A DNA stretch of 64,000 nt from Staphylococcus condimenti (GTDB lineage: Bacteria > Bacillota > Bacilli > Staphylococcales > Staphylococcaceae), in NCBI RefSeq assembly GCF_001618885.1, contig NZ_CP015114.1, positions 1,798,001 through 1,862,000 on the forward strand, written 5' to 3'. The notes under the pieces are model-generated. The model was given only the letters and a program-made list of their open reading frames with translations. It was not told the DNA's origin and ran no database searches. The position numbers and the translations under genes are program-made. Shown one piece after another: positions 1 to 10,111 of this stretch (position 1 is its first letter; the number at the start of each line of letters is the position of its first letter).

Positions 1-1
1 T

Positions 2-460
2 AAAGATGTAGATACAATAAAATTTTCAAAGCATGCTTTGAATGACTTCTATATCACTTATTTTGCTCAAGCTAACCAAATCGACAATTTACAAGATGCA
101 AAAGCAGAAAAATCTTTAAACAAAGATGTATATAGTCATTTTGAAGATACAGTGTTAAAAGGATATCAAGACTTACCACAAGTTATTGGTTCATATATTA
201 TGATGCAAGGTCATGGACAAGATCTTGATAAGAAGGATGTACCGAAATATGACATGACTAAGTATGCAAAGTATAAAAATAATGATGATACAAAAACAGT
301 TTCAGCCAAAAAGTATAATGATTTAGCTGATAAAGTGAATAAGGAATTAGATGACGACTCACAAGTACCTCACATTCATAAAAGCGTGAATGAGTTTGTC
401 TATAAAATTTTACAAGGTAAGTACGATGTATTGAAAGAAAAAGAAAGACAGGGTTATTAA
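2..460 (+). CDS. C-terminal part of an unidentified protein (5'-partial)
   Basis: An open frame runs in from the left edge and ends at TAA 458-460. A TTG at 38 could be read as a start, but the frame is open back to base 2 and no ribosome binding site precedes it, so the gene almost certainly begins outside the window. The visible 152 residues are hydrophilic and lysine/aspartate rich, with no membrane segment. A stretch near the end (YNDLADKVNKELDDD) resembles the YNDL...V motif seen in several staphylococcal lipoproteins. I do not recognise the family. A hairpin terminator follows at once. Confidence 0.6.
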   Translation, partial: KDVDTIKFSKHALNDFYITYFAQANQIDNLQDAKAEKSLNKDVYSHFEDTVLKGYQDLPQVIGSYIMMQGHGQDLDKKDVPKYDMTKYAKYKNNDDTKTVSAKKYNDLADKVNKELDDDSQVPHIHKSVNEFVYKILQGKYDVLKEKERQGY

Positions 461-480
461 AATATTTAAGAAGGTTACTG

Positions 481-513
481 AAGAAGATTGGATTGTTACC
501 CAGTCTTCTTTTT
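481..513 (+). terminator. Rho-independent terminator
   Basis: AAGAAGA and TCTTCTT form a stem followed by a T run, just after the stop codon at 460. Confidence 0.6.
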
Positions 514-738
514 AAGTTTTTAGGCGATAATCCTCAATATATAATCAATAGTAAATATTTTGAGAATAGCAGTTGAATGTATGTTATTGATATCATAAAA
601 ATAGGGAAAGTAAGTTATCAACGCATAAGCAAAGGGGCGATTCACACTGCGGTTTGTCTGAAGGCAGACAATCGGATGTCTAAAATAATCAATATGATAG
701 ACTTATAATAAGATTTTAGTAGAGAGGGAGATCTATAT

Positions 739-1494
739 ATGAATATTGTGTTTGATGTGGATGGAACGATTTGTTTTAACGGTCAATACATAGAAGACGA
801 GTTATCTAATCAAATAACAGCATTACAACAGAAGCATAATATTATTTTTGCTTCTGCCAGACCTATTCGAGATTTGATTCCTGTTGTTAAAAATTTTAAC
901 AGTCAGCTGCTTATTGGGGGTAATGGTTCTATTGTGCAAAACGACGATGAAATTGAAGTTGTTCAATCAATTGATGCAGCAAGTTTTGAAATTATAAAAG
1001 ATTTGGTTCATCGATATCATTTAAAGTATATCGTTGATGATGATTTTAATTATGCTTCTAATTTGTCGAGTGATTATAAAATATATAAGCAATTGGATCC
1101 AGATCATCTTGCAAAAAATATTGAATTAGAAGATATTAGTACGCCGATTAAAATAATATTGGTAGACATACCTTCAAATAATTATCCATCGTTGAAAAAA
1201 CATATTGAAAAGCTGTCTGATCAGCTCTCTATAAACTTTCATGATAATGAGCGGAACATAGATATTACAGCTGAAAATATAAATAAATATACAACTTTGA
1301 TTAAATATCTTCAAAATGAAGAGTATATCGCATTTGGTAACGATGTAAATGATATTCAATTATTAAATCATGCAGTAAAAGCATATTTTGTAGGTACTAA
1401 AGATAATCAAATTGCCTTGAATTTACAACATTTAAACCTGATAGAAGCCGATACACAACTGATTACACAAAATATCGGTAAATTATTAAATTGA
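739..1494 (+). CDS. Cof-type HAD-superfamily phosphatase
   Basis: This 251-residue protein carries the HAD signature at its extreme N-terminus (FDVDGT, residues 5-10; the first Asp is the nucleophile). It also has motif II (ASAR, about residue 38), GGNGS near residue 60 and motif IV GNDVND near residue 200, which binds Mg2+. Length and motif spacing fit the Cof/HAD-IIB group, which dephosphorylates small sugar or cofactor phosphates in the cytoplasm; the substrate cannot be told from sequence. The ATG is preceded by GAGAGGGAG. The gene is monocistronic, with a hairpin TTGTCTG/CAGACAA upstream (654-671) and a terminator downstream. Confidence 0.85.
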   Translation: MNIVFDVDGTICFNGQYIEDELSNQITALQQKHNIIFASARPIRDLIPVVKNFNSQLLIGGNGSIVQNDDEIEVVQSIDAASFEIIKDLVHRYHLKYIVDDDFNYASNLSSDYKIYKQLDPDHLAKNIELEDISTPIKIILVDIPSNNYPSLKKHIEKLSDQLSINFHDNERNIDITAENINKYTTLIKYLQNEEYIAFGNDVNDIQLLNHAVKAYFVGTKDNQIALNLQHLNLIEADTQLITQNIGKLLN

Positions 1495-1520
1495 CCATCT
1501 ATGGAGTGATGGTCTTTTTT
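1493..1520 (+). terminator. Terminator of the HAD gene
   Basis: GACCATC and GATGGTC form a 7-bp stem followed by a run of T; the stem overlaps the stop codon. Confidence 0.8.
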
Positions 1521-2210
1521 ATTGAAGTTCAAAATTGACTGCTTTTTACTGAAATTCCCCCTTGAAATCGGTATCAATGGAAAATTTTTTTGAAAAATTT
1601 TTCTAAAACGCTGTAACCACTGATGCTTTAGTCACGAACGCACTTAAATTTTTCAGAAAAATGGGGCAAATCGGTGTAATTTCATCATGTGCAATTTGAT
1701 AAAAAAATTGGTTATGTTAAGCTAAATAACGTCTTTGCTAAAAAGTTAATAATTATTTGTTGCAGGAAATGAAGGATTTAAAAATAATATTTTGATTAAT
1801 CATAAAATTCTGAATCGTAATTAATGATACTCATAACCATTGATTGAATATGTAGAATCACAGCAAAAGATAGAACTGAATGTTACATAAACAAAGGGTT
1901 TGAATTTTTCACATGATAAATGCTGTATTACATAATTTATATCGATTCAAACATTCAACTAGGGGTAGAAAGATTTTGCAATATTAGCGTTGAATGCATA
2001 AGTGAAAAAACAAAATATCATAGCGTAGAATTTTATGAACCGTGGGGACAGTTTATATAATTCGTGCCATCACATTTGTGATAATGAAAGAATAAATAGG
2101 GGATTTTTGAAACAGTTATCATCTTTCGGCGCGCACCTTCAGCTCCTTGCAATGCCTAAGAACGATCCGTACATTTTATAACAATAATTTGAGAGGATGT
2201 TATTTTAGAC
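1521..2210. other. Long intergenic region upstream of putP
   Basis: I see no convincing ORF in these 690 bases. A long A/T-rich inverted repeat (about 1582-1600 with 1646-1664) could fold into a hairpin. A near-palindrome ATCACATTTGTGAT lies near 2070, and a locally GC-rich patch (about 2128-2165) interrupts the AT-rich leader about 50 bp before putP. Such a long leader suggests complex putP regulation or an unrecognised RNA. Confidence 0.4.
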
Positions 2211-3758
2211 ATGTTTACTTTAGGAGCAACTTTATCTCAGCAGGTAAATCCTGACTGGAGAACTTACATTATGATTGGCGCTTATTTCTTGATTTTGCTT
2301 GTCATCGGCTGGTACGGCTATAAAAAAGCTACAGGAAATGTTAGTGAGTATATGTTAGGCGGCCGTAGTATCGGACCATATGTTACAGCACTATCAGCTG
2401 GAGCATCCGACATGAGTGGTTGGATGATTATGGGATTACCAGGGGAAGTGTATACAACTGGACTTTCAGCTGCTTGGCTCGCAATCGGTTTAACACTCGG
2501 TGCATATATCAACTATATCGTTGTCGCACCAAGATTACGTGTATACACTGAGCAAGCTGGAGATGCGATTACACTTCCAGATTTTTTCAGAAACCGTTTA
2601 GCAGATCATTCAAATTTGATTAAGATTATTTCCGGGGGAATAATCGTTGTATTCTTTACACTATATACACACGCTGGTATGGTATCTGGCGGTAAACTTT
2701 TCAATAGTGCGTTTGGTTTGGACTATCACTGGGGTCTGATTTTGATTTCAGTAATCGTTATTGCATATACTTTCTTCGGCGGTTATCTTGCAGTATCGCT
2801 TACTGACTTTTTCCAAGGTGTTATTATGCTGATTGCCATGGTAATGGTACCTATTGTGGCACTTTTGAAATTGAACGGTTTAGATACATTTGATCAAGTG
2901 ACAGACTTGAAACCAACAAACCTTGATTTATTTAAAGGAACTACAATTATCGGTATTATCTCATTCTTCGCGTGGGGATTAGGATATTTCGGTCAACCGC
3001 ATATTATCGTGCGTTTTATGAGTATTAAATCAGTGAAACAATTAAGAACTGCAAGACGCTTTGGTATCGGCTGGATGGCTATCAGTTTAATCGGAGCAGT
3101 GTTTGTAGGATTAATCGGTATCGCATTTGTACAAGACAAAGGTGTAGAACTGAAAGACCCAGAAACATTATTTATTTTAATGGGTCAAATACTATTCCAC
3201 CCGCTTGTCGGTGGATTCTTGCTTGCAGCTATTTTAGCAGCGATTATGAGTACGATTTCTTCTCAATTGCTTGTGACATCAAGTTCTTTAACAGAAGACT
3301 TTTATAAATTGATTCGTGGTGAAGATGCTGCGAAGAAACGCGAGAAAGAGTTCTTGCTAGTAGGACGTTTATCAGTATTAGTTGTAGCGTGTATTTCAAT
3401 CGCTATTGCATGGACACCAAACGATACAATCTTAAATTTAGTAGGTAATGCATGGGCAGGATTTGGTGCTGCATTCGGTCCGCTTGTTGTATTGTCACTT
3501 TACTGGAAAGGTTTAAGTCGTACAGGGGCTATCAGTGGTATGCTTGCTGGCGCAGTAGTTGTCATCTTATGGATTGTATTTGCGAAACCACTTGGTGAAA
3601 CTAATGATTTCTTTAATTTATATGAAATTATCCCAGGTATTATCGCAAGTGTGATTGTGACAATTGTTGTAAGTAAAATGACTAAAAAACCAGATATTGA
3701 TGTTGATAAAGATATGGAAAAAGTAAAAGAAACAATTAATACAGAAATGCATTCATAA
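2211..3758 (+). CDS. putP: Sodium/proline symporter PutP
   Basis: This is a 515-residue sodium:solute symporter (SSS family) with about 13 hydrophobic helices spread over the whole length. It begins with a short extracytoplasmic N-terminus and contains the SSS hallmarks SEYMLGGRS (residues 45-53) and [14 protein letters not shown] (about 255). PutP takes up proline with Na+ for osmoprotection and as a carbon or nitrogen source; in staphylococci it is a high-affinity proline permease. The length matches known PutP proteins of about 500-515 residues. The ATG is preceded by GAGAGGATG. The gene stands alone, with a strong terminator after it. Other SSS members are possible, but similarity to PutP is high throughout. 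Confidence 0.92.
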   Translation: MFTLGATLSQQVNPDWRTYIMIGAYFLILLVIGWYGYKKATGNVSEYMLGGRSIGPYVTALSAGASDMSGWMIMGLPGEVYTTGLSAAWLAIGLTLGAYINYIVVAPRLRVYTEQAGDAITLPDFFRNRLADHSNLIKIISGGIIVVFFTLYTHAGMVSGGKLFNSAFGLDYHWGLILISVIVIAYTFFGGYLAVSLTDFFQGVIMLIAMVMVPIVALLKLNGLDTFDQVTDLKPTNLDLFKGTTIIGIISFFAWGLGYFGQPHIIVRFMSIKSVKQLRTARRFGIGWMAISLIGAVFVGLIGIAFVQDKGVELKDPETLFILMGQILFHPLVGGFLLAAILAAIMSTISSQLLVTSSSLTEDFYKLIRGEDAAKKREKEFLLVGRLSVLVVACISIAIAWTPNDTILNLVGNAWAGFGAAFGPLVVLSLYWKGLSRTGAISGMLAGAVVVILWIVFAKPLGETNDFFNLYEIIPGIIASVIVTIVVSKMTKKPDIDVDKDMEKVKETINTEMHS

Positions 3759-3764
3759 TAAATA

Positions 3765-3815
3765 ACCCAGTTCATGATGATGAAAAACTCGACATTCATG
3801 AACTGGGTATTTTTG
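3765..3815 (+). terminator. Terminator of putP
   Basis: A 13-bp perfect stem, ACCCAGTTCATGA with TCATGAACTGGGT, is followed by ATTTTT. Confidence 0.9.
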
Positions 3816-3864
3816 TGTCTGTTATTAAAACTATTTGGTTTATAACTCTATAGGGAAATAAAAT

Positions 3865-3906
3865 AAAAGGGAAGTCCTGACATAATGCGGCAGGTCTTCC
3901 CTTTTA
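3865..3906 (-). terminator. Terminator of the acyl-CoA synthetase gene
   Basis: AAAAGGGAAG...CAGG pairs with CCTG...CTTCCCTTTT. The hairpin lies just downstream of the minus-strand gene ending at 3939 and could act on both strands. Confidence 0.75.
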
Positions 3907-3938
3907 CGATATAAAGTGATGTATTTAATGATTAGTTG

Positions 3939-5528
3939 TTATTCTTTTTTACGATTATATTTTTCAATCTCTGCTTCACGCAATTCTACACGACGGATTT
4001 TTCCTGAATTTGTTTTAGGCAATTCTTCAACAAATTCAATTGCACGTGGATATTTATAAGGTGCAACATCGTATTTTACAAAGTTTTGAAGTTCACGAAC
4101 TAGTTCATCGCTTTCTTCATAATTGTCTTGTAATATAACAAAAGCTTTAACGATGTTACCGCGTAGTTCGTGAGGACTAGCGACAACTGCCGTTTCTTTT
4201 ACAGCAGGGTGTTTTGTTAAAGAGTCTTCGACTTCAAATGGTCCAATTGTGTAACCAGAGCTGATAATAATATCGTCTGCACGACCTTCAAACCAGAAAT
4301 AGCCGTCTTCATCAACTTTTGCACGGTCGCCTGTTAAGAAATAATCACCTGCGACACGCTCTTGTGTGCGTTCTGGGTCTTTGAAATAACCTTTGAATAA
4401 TGCAGGTAAATCAACAGGTACCGCAATATTGCCTACAACACCCGGCTCCACAGGTTGACCTTCATCGTCCACAATTAAGACATCGCTTCCAGGAATGGCT
4501 TTACCCATTGAACCAGGACGTCCAGGTACATCTTTTAATAAGCCGATTAACAATGTGCTTTCAGTTTGTCCATATCCATCACGTACTGTGATATCGAATG
4601 TATCTTGGAATTTTTCTACTACTTCTTGGTTAAGCGGTTCACCAGCAGATACAGCATCATGTAAATGAGATAAATCAAATTGATCTAAATTCTGTAATTT
4701 TGCCATGATACGATATTCAGTAGGCGTACAGCATAAAACATTAATTTGATAGTCTTGAAGCAACTCAAGATATTTTGTACCATCAAAACGGCCGTTATAA
4801 ACGAATGCAGTGGCACCAGAAGTCATAGTAGACAAGAAAGGACTCCAAACCCATTTTTGCCAACCAGGCGCAGCTGTAGCCCATACAATGTCATCTTCAT
4901 GAATATTCAACCAATGTTTCGGCGCCATTTGCATATGTGCGTATCCCCAGCCATGCGTATGTACTACTGCTTTAGGGTTACCTGTTGTTCCAGATGTATA
5001 AGGTAAGAACGCCACATCATCACGATCAGTGTCAATAATCTCAAGTTCATCACTTTGATTTTGTACATCTGTATCGACATCTACCCAGCCATCTTTTTTG
5101 CCGCCGATAATAAATTTTGTTAAGTCATCATATTCGTTTACACCTTCGAATTCATCTGCACCAGAAGCGATAGATAATACAGCATCAACTTCACCATGCG
5201 TGATTCGATATTGCAAGTCTTTTGTACGCAGCATTTCAGAAGCTGGAATCAACGATACACCTAACTTCAATGCCGCAATATAGACTTCATATGTTTCAAT
5301 ACTGCGTTCCATTTTGATAAGTAGCGTGTCCCCTTTTTTCAAACCGTGCTTTTTGAATAAATTCCCCATACGGTTTGATTTGCGGATTAAGTCTGCATAC
5401 GTTACTTTTGTTTCGTCACCCGCATCATCTTCAAATATGATTGCAACCTTAGATTCATCTTTTGCATATTTTTCAATTTCAGATACAATATTGAAATTAC
5501 GAGGTGCGACTAAATCTGGTTTGTTCAT
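3939..5528 (-). CDS. Acyl-CoA synthetase (AMP-forming, medium-chain type)
   Basis: This is a 529-residue member of the ANL adenylating superfamily. It shows the phosphate-binding loop YTSGTTGNPKAVVHTHG (about residues 176-192), the YGQTE motif (about 320), the TGDRA Asp (about 400) and the C-terminal catalytic lysine in PKTNSGKIRR. It activates a carboxylic acid as acyl-AMP and transfers it to CoA. Length and motif flavour fit the medium-chain/acetyl-CoA synthetase-like (MACS) subfamily; the acid used is unknown. The ATG follows an AGGAGG box (visible as cctcct after the start). A cre-like site lies about 110 bp upstream, suggesting glucose repression as for Bacillus acs genes. Confidence 0.85.
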   Translation of the reverse strand: MNKPDLVAPRNFNIVSEIEKYAKDESKVAIIFEDDAGDETKVTYADLIRKSNRMGNLFKKHGLKKGDTLLIKMERSIETYEVYIAALKLGVSLIPASEMLRTKDLQYRITHGEVDAVLSIASGADEFEGVNEYDDLTKFIIGGKKDGWVDVDTDVQNQSDELEIIDTDRDDVAFLPYTSGTTGNPKAVVHTHGWGYAHMQMAPKHWLNIHEDDIVWATAAPGWQKWVWSPFLSTMTSGATAFVYNGRFDGTKYLELLQDYQINVLCCTPTEYRIMAKLQNLDQFDLSHLHDAVSAGEPLNQEVVEKFQDTFDITVRDGYGQTESTLLIGLLKDVPGRPGSMGKAIPGSDVLIVDDEGQPVEPGVVGNIAVPVDLPALFKGYFKDPERTQERVAGDYFLTGDRAKVDEDGYFWFEGRADDIIISSGYTIGPFEVEDSLTKHPAVKETAVVASPHELRGNIVKAFVILQDNYEESDELVRELQNFVKYDVAPYKYPRAIEFVEELPKTNSGKIRRVELREAEIEKYNRKKE

Positions 5529-5639
5529 CTTACAAATCCTCCTATCTAAAACGCAAATTTCTATTTAACAGAAAAGTATACTTCTTCATTCTATCAATGT
5601 TAAAACAAGATTATAAGCAAAGACCCTCTGTGCATCTAT

Positions 5640-5653
5640 GGAAAACGTTTTCT
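5640..5653. promoter_or_regulatory. Candidate CcpA cre site upstream of acyl-CoA synthetase
   Basis: GGAAAACGTTTTCT matches the cre consensus TGWAANCGNTNWCA at 12 of 14 positions and is palindromic. It lies about 110 bp upstream of the minus-strand synthetase start. Confidence 0.5.
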
Positions 5654-5797
5654 TATACATTTTGCCATTAAAAAGTAGGGGAACAGGATTGTAACAGAAA
5701 TTCTTATCATTCAATAAAGTATTAGTTATTCGTATTGAAACTTTGTGTTGAATAGCTAACACACCTATAAATGAATTGGATTTCCTTCTAAATAAAG
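5654..5797. other. Intergenic remainder between acyl-CoA synthetase and nhaC
   Basis: I see no ORF or RNA here beyond the cre-like site to the left and the nhaC terminator to the right. Confidence 0.5.
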
Positions 5798-5834
5798 AAG
5801 AGCCTTCACACTTTCAATGAGTGCAAAGAGCTCT
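5798..5834 (-). terminator. Probable nhaC terminator
   Basis: On the minus strand AGAGC...GCTCT, extended by CTT/AAG and CACT/AGTG pairing, precedes TCTTTATTT. Confidence 0.55.
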
Positions 5835-5907
5835 AGATAGCTAAAAATCATAAACTGATCTTCAAAACGTTACTAACGCATATAAAATAATGTATTCATC
5901 GAGCAGT

Positions 5908-7401
5908 TTAAGCTAAGTCTGCATCCTTAGGTAACGGCGCCTTTTTTCTAACATCAGCACCTTCAGTGTCTTCTTTCGGCAGCTTAATAATTTTGAAGCC
6001 TGTATATGCGAAGATGATTGAAATGATTGGTACTAAGAAGTTCAATATCGCAAACGGCGCATATTCAAAGACAGTCACTCCTAATGTTGATGCGATAAAC
6101 ACACCGCAAGTATTCCATGGAACGAAGACAGAAGTCAGTGTACCGCCGTCTTCTAATGCACGAGACAAGTTTTTAGCATGTAAACCTTTATCTTTGAAAG
6201 CTTGTGCATACATACGGCCTGGTACGATGATAGAGATGTATTGTTCTGAACAAGTAAAGTTTGTACCGATACAAGATACGATAACAGAAGCAATCAATGA
6301 ACCTGTATTTTTTGCGAATTTCAAGATTACATTGATTAATGCTGATAACATACCTGAATATTCAAGTACACCACCGAATGTCATTGCGACAAGTGTTAAA
6401 GATATCGTATAGAACATAGATTCCAAACCACCGCGGTTAAATAATTCATCTACCATTTTATTACCAGAATCCATTGTATAACCTGTTTGCAATGCAGTGA
6501 GTGCTTCAGTTAATGAGCCGCCTTGTACGAAGATTTGCGCAAAGAAACCTAAAACAATTCCAACACAAATTGCTGGAATAGCAGGTACTTTAAAGACAAC
6601 TAATACAATGACTGCAAGCGGAATTAAAAGTAACCAAGGTGAAATTACAAAGTTGTCTTGCATTGTATTCAAAATTTTCTCAATATTCTTAGCGTCAAAA
6701 TGTTTATTACCGAAGCGCTGCCCTAAGAAGAAGAAAGTAATTAATGTAATAACGAGTGCTGGAATCGTTGTATACATCATATGTTTAATGTGATCGAATA
6801 AATCGACATTAGTTAAACCAGAAGCTAAGTTTGTAGTATCAGATAAAGGACTCATTTTATCACCGAAGTAAGATCCGCAGATAACAGCACCTGCAACCAT
6901 ACCAGGAGAGATACCCATACTGATACCAATACCCATTGAAGCAACCCCCACAGTTGCCATAGTGGACCAAGAACTACCGATTGCTAACGCAACGATACTA
7001 CATAATATAACGACCACAGCTAAGAAATAGCCAGGATCAATTAATTGCAGTCCATAATAAATCATTGTCGCAACGACACCGCTGCCAATCCAAGAACCGA
7101 TAATCAAACCAACTAAGATGATAATGACAATTGCCGGTAAAGCGTGTCTAATCCCTTTATACATCATCTCTTCAACTTCATCGAACTTGTAACCATGCAG
7201 CATCGTAACTCCGATTGCTACAGCTGTACCGATCATTAACGGAATATGCGGTTCTTTTTTCAATACCGCCACCGTAAATAACATTGCTGCAATCATAATA
7301 CCGAGTGTTAATATCGATGCGCCTACCCCTAATGGCTTTCGTTCCTTTTCAACAGTTTCCTCATTTTCTACATTTGCATTCTTCTCTTTCTTACTTTGCA
7401 T
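5908..7401 (-). CDS. nhaC: Na+/H+ antiporter of the NhaC family
   Basis: This is a roughly 497-residue membrane protein with about 11-12 hydrophobic helices, a charged N-terminal tail (KKEKNANVENEETVEKERK) and a charged C-terminus. The GSYFGDKMSPLSDTTNLASG stretch (about residues 180-200) and the TNFTCSEQYISIIVPGRMY region are typical of NhaC antiporters, which expel Na+ in exchange for protons. A GTG at 7413 extends the frame by four residues, but it sits inside the AAGGGGTG ribosome binding site, so the ATG at 7401 is preferred. The gene stands alone. Confidence 0.85.
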   Translation of the reverse strand: MQSKKEKNANVENEETVEKERKPLGVGASILTLGIMIAAMLFTVAVLKKEPHIPLMIGTAVAIGVTMLHGYKFDEVEEMMYKGIRHALPAIVIIILVGLIIGSWIGSGVVATMIYYGLQLIDPGYFLAVVVILCSIVALAIGSSWSTMATVGVASMGIGISMGISPGMVAGAVICGSYFGDKMSPLSDTTNLASGLTNVDLFDHIKHMMYTTIPALVITLITFFFLGQRFGNKHFDAKNIEKILNTMQDNFVISPWLLLIPLAVIVLVVFKVPAIPAICVGIVLGFFAQIFVQGGSLTEALTALQTGYTMDSGNKMVDELFNRGGLESMFYTISLTLVAMTFGGVLEYSGMLSALINVILKFAKNTGSLIASVIVSCIGTNFTCSEQYISIIVPGRMYAQAFKDKGLHAKNLSRALEDGGTLTSVFVPWNTCGVFIASTLGVTVFEYAPFAILNFLVPIISIIFAYTGFKIIKLPKEDTEGADVRKKAPLPKDADLA

Positions 7402-7413
7402 AACATAAACCAC

Positions 7414-7818
7414 ACCCCTTATGTTTGTTTAGTGTAATCATACATAAATAAGAAACCGCTTTCAACACTTTCCTTATCGGATTTTTCGCACCGTACTACT
7501 CGGGTTTGTGTTTTCTGAAAGAACAATGTCATTTCTGAAAAGGCTACAAACGCCGTTATATCAAGTCTTTTGATTATTCTGAAAAATTAAATTTAAATCT
7601 ATTTTGACACCTTTTTCACCTTCGAAAAAAATTTTAAAAATTTTTAAGCAGAGTAAAATATGAGCGAGATTGCACACAATTTCACTTTAGTGTGTTATCA
7701 GGATAAGTTGCAAAAGGGTTTAACAGTTTAACGAAGTTAAATATGCATGTTTAAATTGTTTACCAAGTGGAAGGTATTCATCAAATAACAATCTCAATTT
7801 AAGAGAGGAAGATTCAAC
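7414..7818. other. Intergenic region between divergent nhaC and ppk2
   Basis: This AT-rich divergent promoter region has several A/T tracts (for example 7625-7650). I see no coding sequence or recognisable operator. Confidence 0.4.
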
Positions 7819-8685
7819 GTGGATATAAACATAAATGATTATAAAGTACCAGTACAAAAAGAATTTAAATTTAAAGATTATCCTCATCGTGTAGAGACAC
7901 AAGAAAATGAAGAAGAGATTCGTAATGATGTTATTCCAGAATTAGTAGACTTGCTTCAAGATTTGCATTTACGATTGTTTGCAGAAGAGAAGGACGGAAT
8001 TATGGTAGTGCTGCAAGCAATGGATGCAGCTGGGAAAGATGAAGCAATCAGCTATATTTTTTCAAATTTAAATGCGCAAGGACTCAAAACCACTTCGTTT
8101 GGACAACCGAGTGAAGAAGAAGAAAAACATGATTACTTATGGCGTCTGCATCGAGGTAAACCGCAACGTGGAGAAATATCATTATTAAATCGTTCTTATT
8201 ATGAAGATGTTATTGTGACACGTGTACATGACTTATTAGGAAAAGAACATAAAGATCAAATTCAAAATGATGCAGATTTATGGAAATTACGTTATCGCCA
8301 AATTAATGATCATGAACGTTATTTAGAAGAAAATGGATTCCACGTTATCAAATTTTTCTTTAATATGTTTAAAGAAGAACAACGTGACAGATTGCTTGAA
8401 CGTATGAAAGATCCGAAGAAAAACTGGGAATTTTCATTTAATGATGTGAAAGAACGTCAATATTGGGATGATTATCAAGATATCTTTGCGGATATGATTA
8501 ATGAAACTTCAACATCATGGGCACCTTGGTATGTATTGCCAGCTGATAACCCTTGGTATGCACGTGCGGTAATTACAAAAGTGATGATTGAAACGTTAGA
8601 AAAAATTAATCCACAGTTTCCAGAGTTTACAAAAGAGGAAAAAGAAGAGTTGGATAAATATATCCAACAATTAGAGAATGAATAG
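7819..8685 (+). CDS. ppk2: PPK2-family polyphosphate kinase / nucleotide phosphotransferase
   Basis: This is a 288-residue P-loop kinase. The Walker A loop QAMDAAGKDEAI (about residues 67-78) and the Walker B/lid region RGEISLLNRSYYEDV (about 116-130) are diagnostic of the PPK2 family, which moves phosphate between polyphosphate and nucleotides (usually NMP/NDP to NDP/NTP). The length fits single-domain PPK2 proteins (230-300). The start is GTG, set by GAGAGGAAG ten bases upstream. The gene is monocistronic and convergent with the broken gene downstream. Whether it prefers AMP/GMP or ADP/GDP cannot be decided by eye. Confidence 0.9.
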   Translation: MDININDYKVPVQKEFKFKDYPHRVETQENEEEIRNDVIPELVDLLQDLHLRLFAEEKDGIMVVLQAMDAAGKDEAISYIFSNLNAQGLKTTSFGQPSEEEEKHDYLWRLHRGKPQRGEISLLNRSYYEDVIVTRVHDLLGKEHKDQIQNDADLWKLRYRQINDHERYLEENGFHVIKFFFNMFKEEQRDRLLERMKDPKKNWEFSFNDVKERQYWDDYQDIFADMINETSTSWAPWYVLPADNPWYARAVITKVMIETLEKINPQFPEFTKEEKEELDKYIQQLENE

Positions 8686-8717
8686 GACTCGTTCTTGAAT
8701 GTATTATTAAATTAGAA

Positions 8718-8750
8718 AAGACCCCGCTGACACATTGGAGCGGGGTCTTA
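8718..8750. terminator. Bidirectional terminator
   Basis: AAGACCCCGCT and AGCGGGGTCTT form an 11-bp stem between two convergent genes. Confidence 0.85.
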
Positions 8751-8763
8751 CATATTGTATTTG

Positions 8764-9545
8764 TTATGCTTCGTCTAAAATAGCACTAATCCAGTGGCCA
8801 AATTCACATGCTAAATGCCATTGGTGAGCTTTCACCATAGAATCTGGTACCATACTCGGAAATTCAACTAAGGCTTTGAAACGGAATCCGTCATTTTCTT
8901 TTTTAACTTGGTGGCGCATACCACCGATGATGTTGCCGTTTTTATCTTTCGCAGCACCTGCTAATTCAACAGGGTAATCTGTAGATTTGCGAGATTGTAA
9001 TCCTGTTGTATCACCATAGTGTGCGTAGAAATGTGTTGGAAGTGGAGAGCCGCCAGTTGTTTCTAATACCTCTTGAATAGTAGGTGTTAATCCAAGCAAG
9101 ACATAATGGTCCGGATTCGCACCGATATTTATTTTATCATGAGCATCGCTTTGTTCCATCATGACTTCAGTAATACGGTCCATGACTTCTTCAGGAGTCA
9201 ATTTACTGTGAGGAACGTAAATTTCCGTGATACTGAATTTTCTTTTACCACGTGCAAATTTAGCCGCAAATCCAGAAACCTTATCGCCAATTTGGCATCT
9301 ACGTTCTAATACGCGTCTTAAACGGTCAAATCCCAAATCCATTTTGACTTTGACTAGTTCGTCATTTAAAGCTTGAATATCTTTATTTGTAATCCATTGA
9401 GACACTTTAGGATGAATTTCTGCATCTGAATGTTTTTGGAAAAACTTAAAGTTTTTCTTTAAGCGTTTAAATTCCCAATCATTTACTTCATCGATCGTCG
9501 CTTCATGACCATTGATGGAAAAAAGTATTCTTTCGCATTAATCAT
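8764..9545 (-). pseudogene. Conserved hypothetical protein, frameshifted near the N-terminus
   Basis: The uninterrupted part (GTG 9405 to 8764, 213 residues) ends in KAHQWHLACEFGHWISAILD. Its HxxxE pattern recalls metal ligands of PhlG/phloretin-hydrolase-type enzymes, but this link is weak. The true start is probably ATG 9545, behind a perfect AGGAGGAC box. That frame reads MINAKEYFF, then enters a T6 run (9521-9526) and goes out of frame. Adding one T restores MINAKEYFFSINGHEATIDEV, continuous with the long ORF. I infer a one-base deletion, either a real frameshift or a sequence error. No SD precedes the GTG at 9405, so a functional product from that codon is doubtful. Confidence 0.7.
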
Positions 9546-9737
9546 AATAAGAGTCCTCCTTTTAAATATCTATGCTACTTTAGCACATTCGAACACTAAA
9601 TGATATACACCCGTTAACTTAAATGAGTTTATATTTAATCATGTTGTCCGTTGTATTTAAAATTGCGGTTTCTTACTCTACATTCTAAAAAACCCTACTA
9701 GCCAATACTAGTAAGCAAATATCTTTTCAATATATTG

Positions 9738-9768
9738 TCTTGTTTCATTGTTCTACGTGAAACAAGCT
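9738..9768. terminator. Possible weak hairpin terminator
   Basis: CTTGTTTCA and TGAAACAAG form a stem immediately after the small membrane protein gene. The following T run is poor on both strands. Confidence 0.35.
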
Positions 9769-10026
9769 TTATTGAATTGTTACCACAATCATCATTAAAA
9801 TCCCGATGGCAGATAACATTTTATGACGCTTCCAAATTGTGACGACTATACTGCCGATTAATAATAGGCGTACACCTTTAAATAACACAATATGTTGGGC
9901 TGCTAGAACATAGTCTATACGATTTAATACTGTCAAAATAACAAGTAAGCCTGCACTGACCCAGATTAAAATATATGCAATCCTTAAATAAGCGGGTTCG
10001 TGGGCACTTCTGCTGTGTGTCTTCAT
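9769..10026 (-). CDS. Small membrane protein, unknown function
   Basis: This 85-residue protein has a hydrophilic N-terminus (KTHSRSAHEP) and three hydrophobic segments (about residues 15-35, 42-62 and 67-84). I do not recognise a family. The start is supported by GGAGGT seven bases before ATG. It is transcribed away from the amidohydrolase gene, and a perfect cre site lies about 86 bp upstream in the shared promoter region, so carbon-source control is plausible. Confidence 0.65.
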   Translation of the reverse strand: MKTHSRSAHEPAYLRIAYILIWVSAGLLVILTVLNRIDYVLAAQHIVLFKGVRLLLIGSIVVTIWKRHKMLSAIGILMMIVVTIQ

Positions 10027-10111
10027 CCGTTTACCTCCAGGTTGTATTAAAAATCTTTATAAAAATAATCTATATCTCTTACTCTAATATATAGAGATGT
10101 GTTCGTTATAT

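Noticed and set aside
601..735. Riboswitch before the HAD phosphatase gene
   Set aside because: A simple TTGTCTG/CAGACAA hairpin exists, but no conserved riboswitch core could be recognised.
1174..1359. Minus-strand 61-codon ORF within the HAD gene
   Set aside because: Antisense shadow of a well-supported gene; no SD and no family-like composition.
4400..5568. Several plus-strand ORFs opposite the acyl-CoA synthetase
   Set aside because: They lie entirely antisense to a gene with complete catalytic motifs, have no ribosome binding sites, and show shadow-like composition.
8764..9405. Firm assignment as a PhlG/phloretin-type hydrolase
   Set aside because: Only one HxxxE motif near the C-terminus supports it; the N-terminal half lacks the expected histidine and tryptophan motifs.
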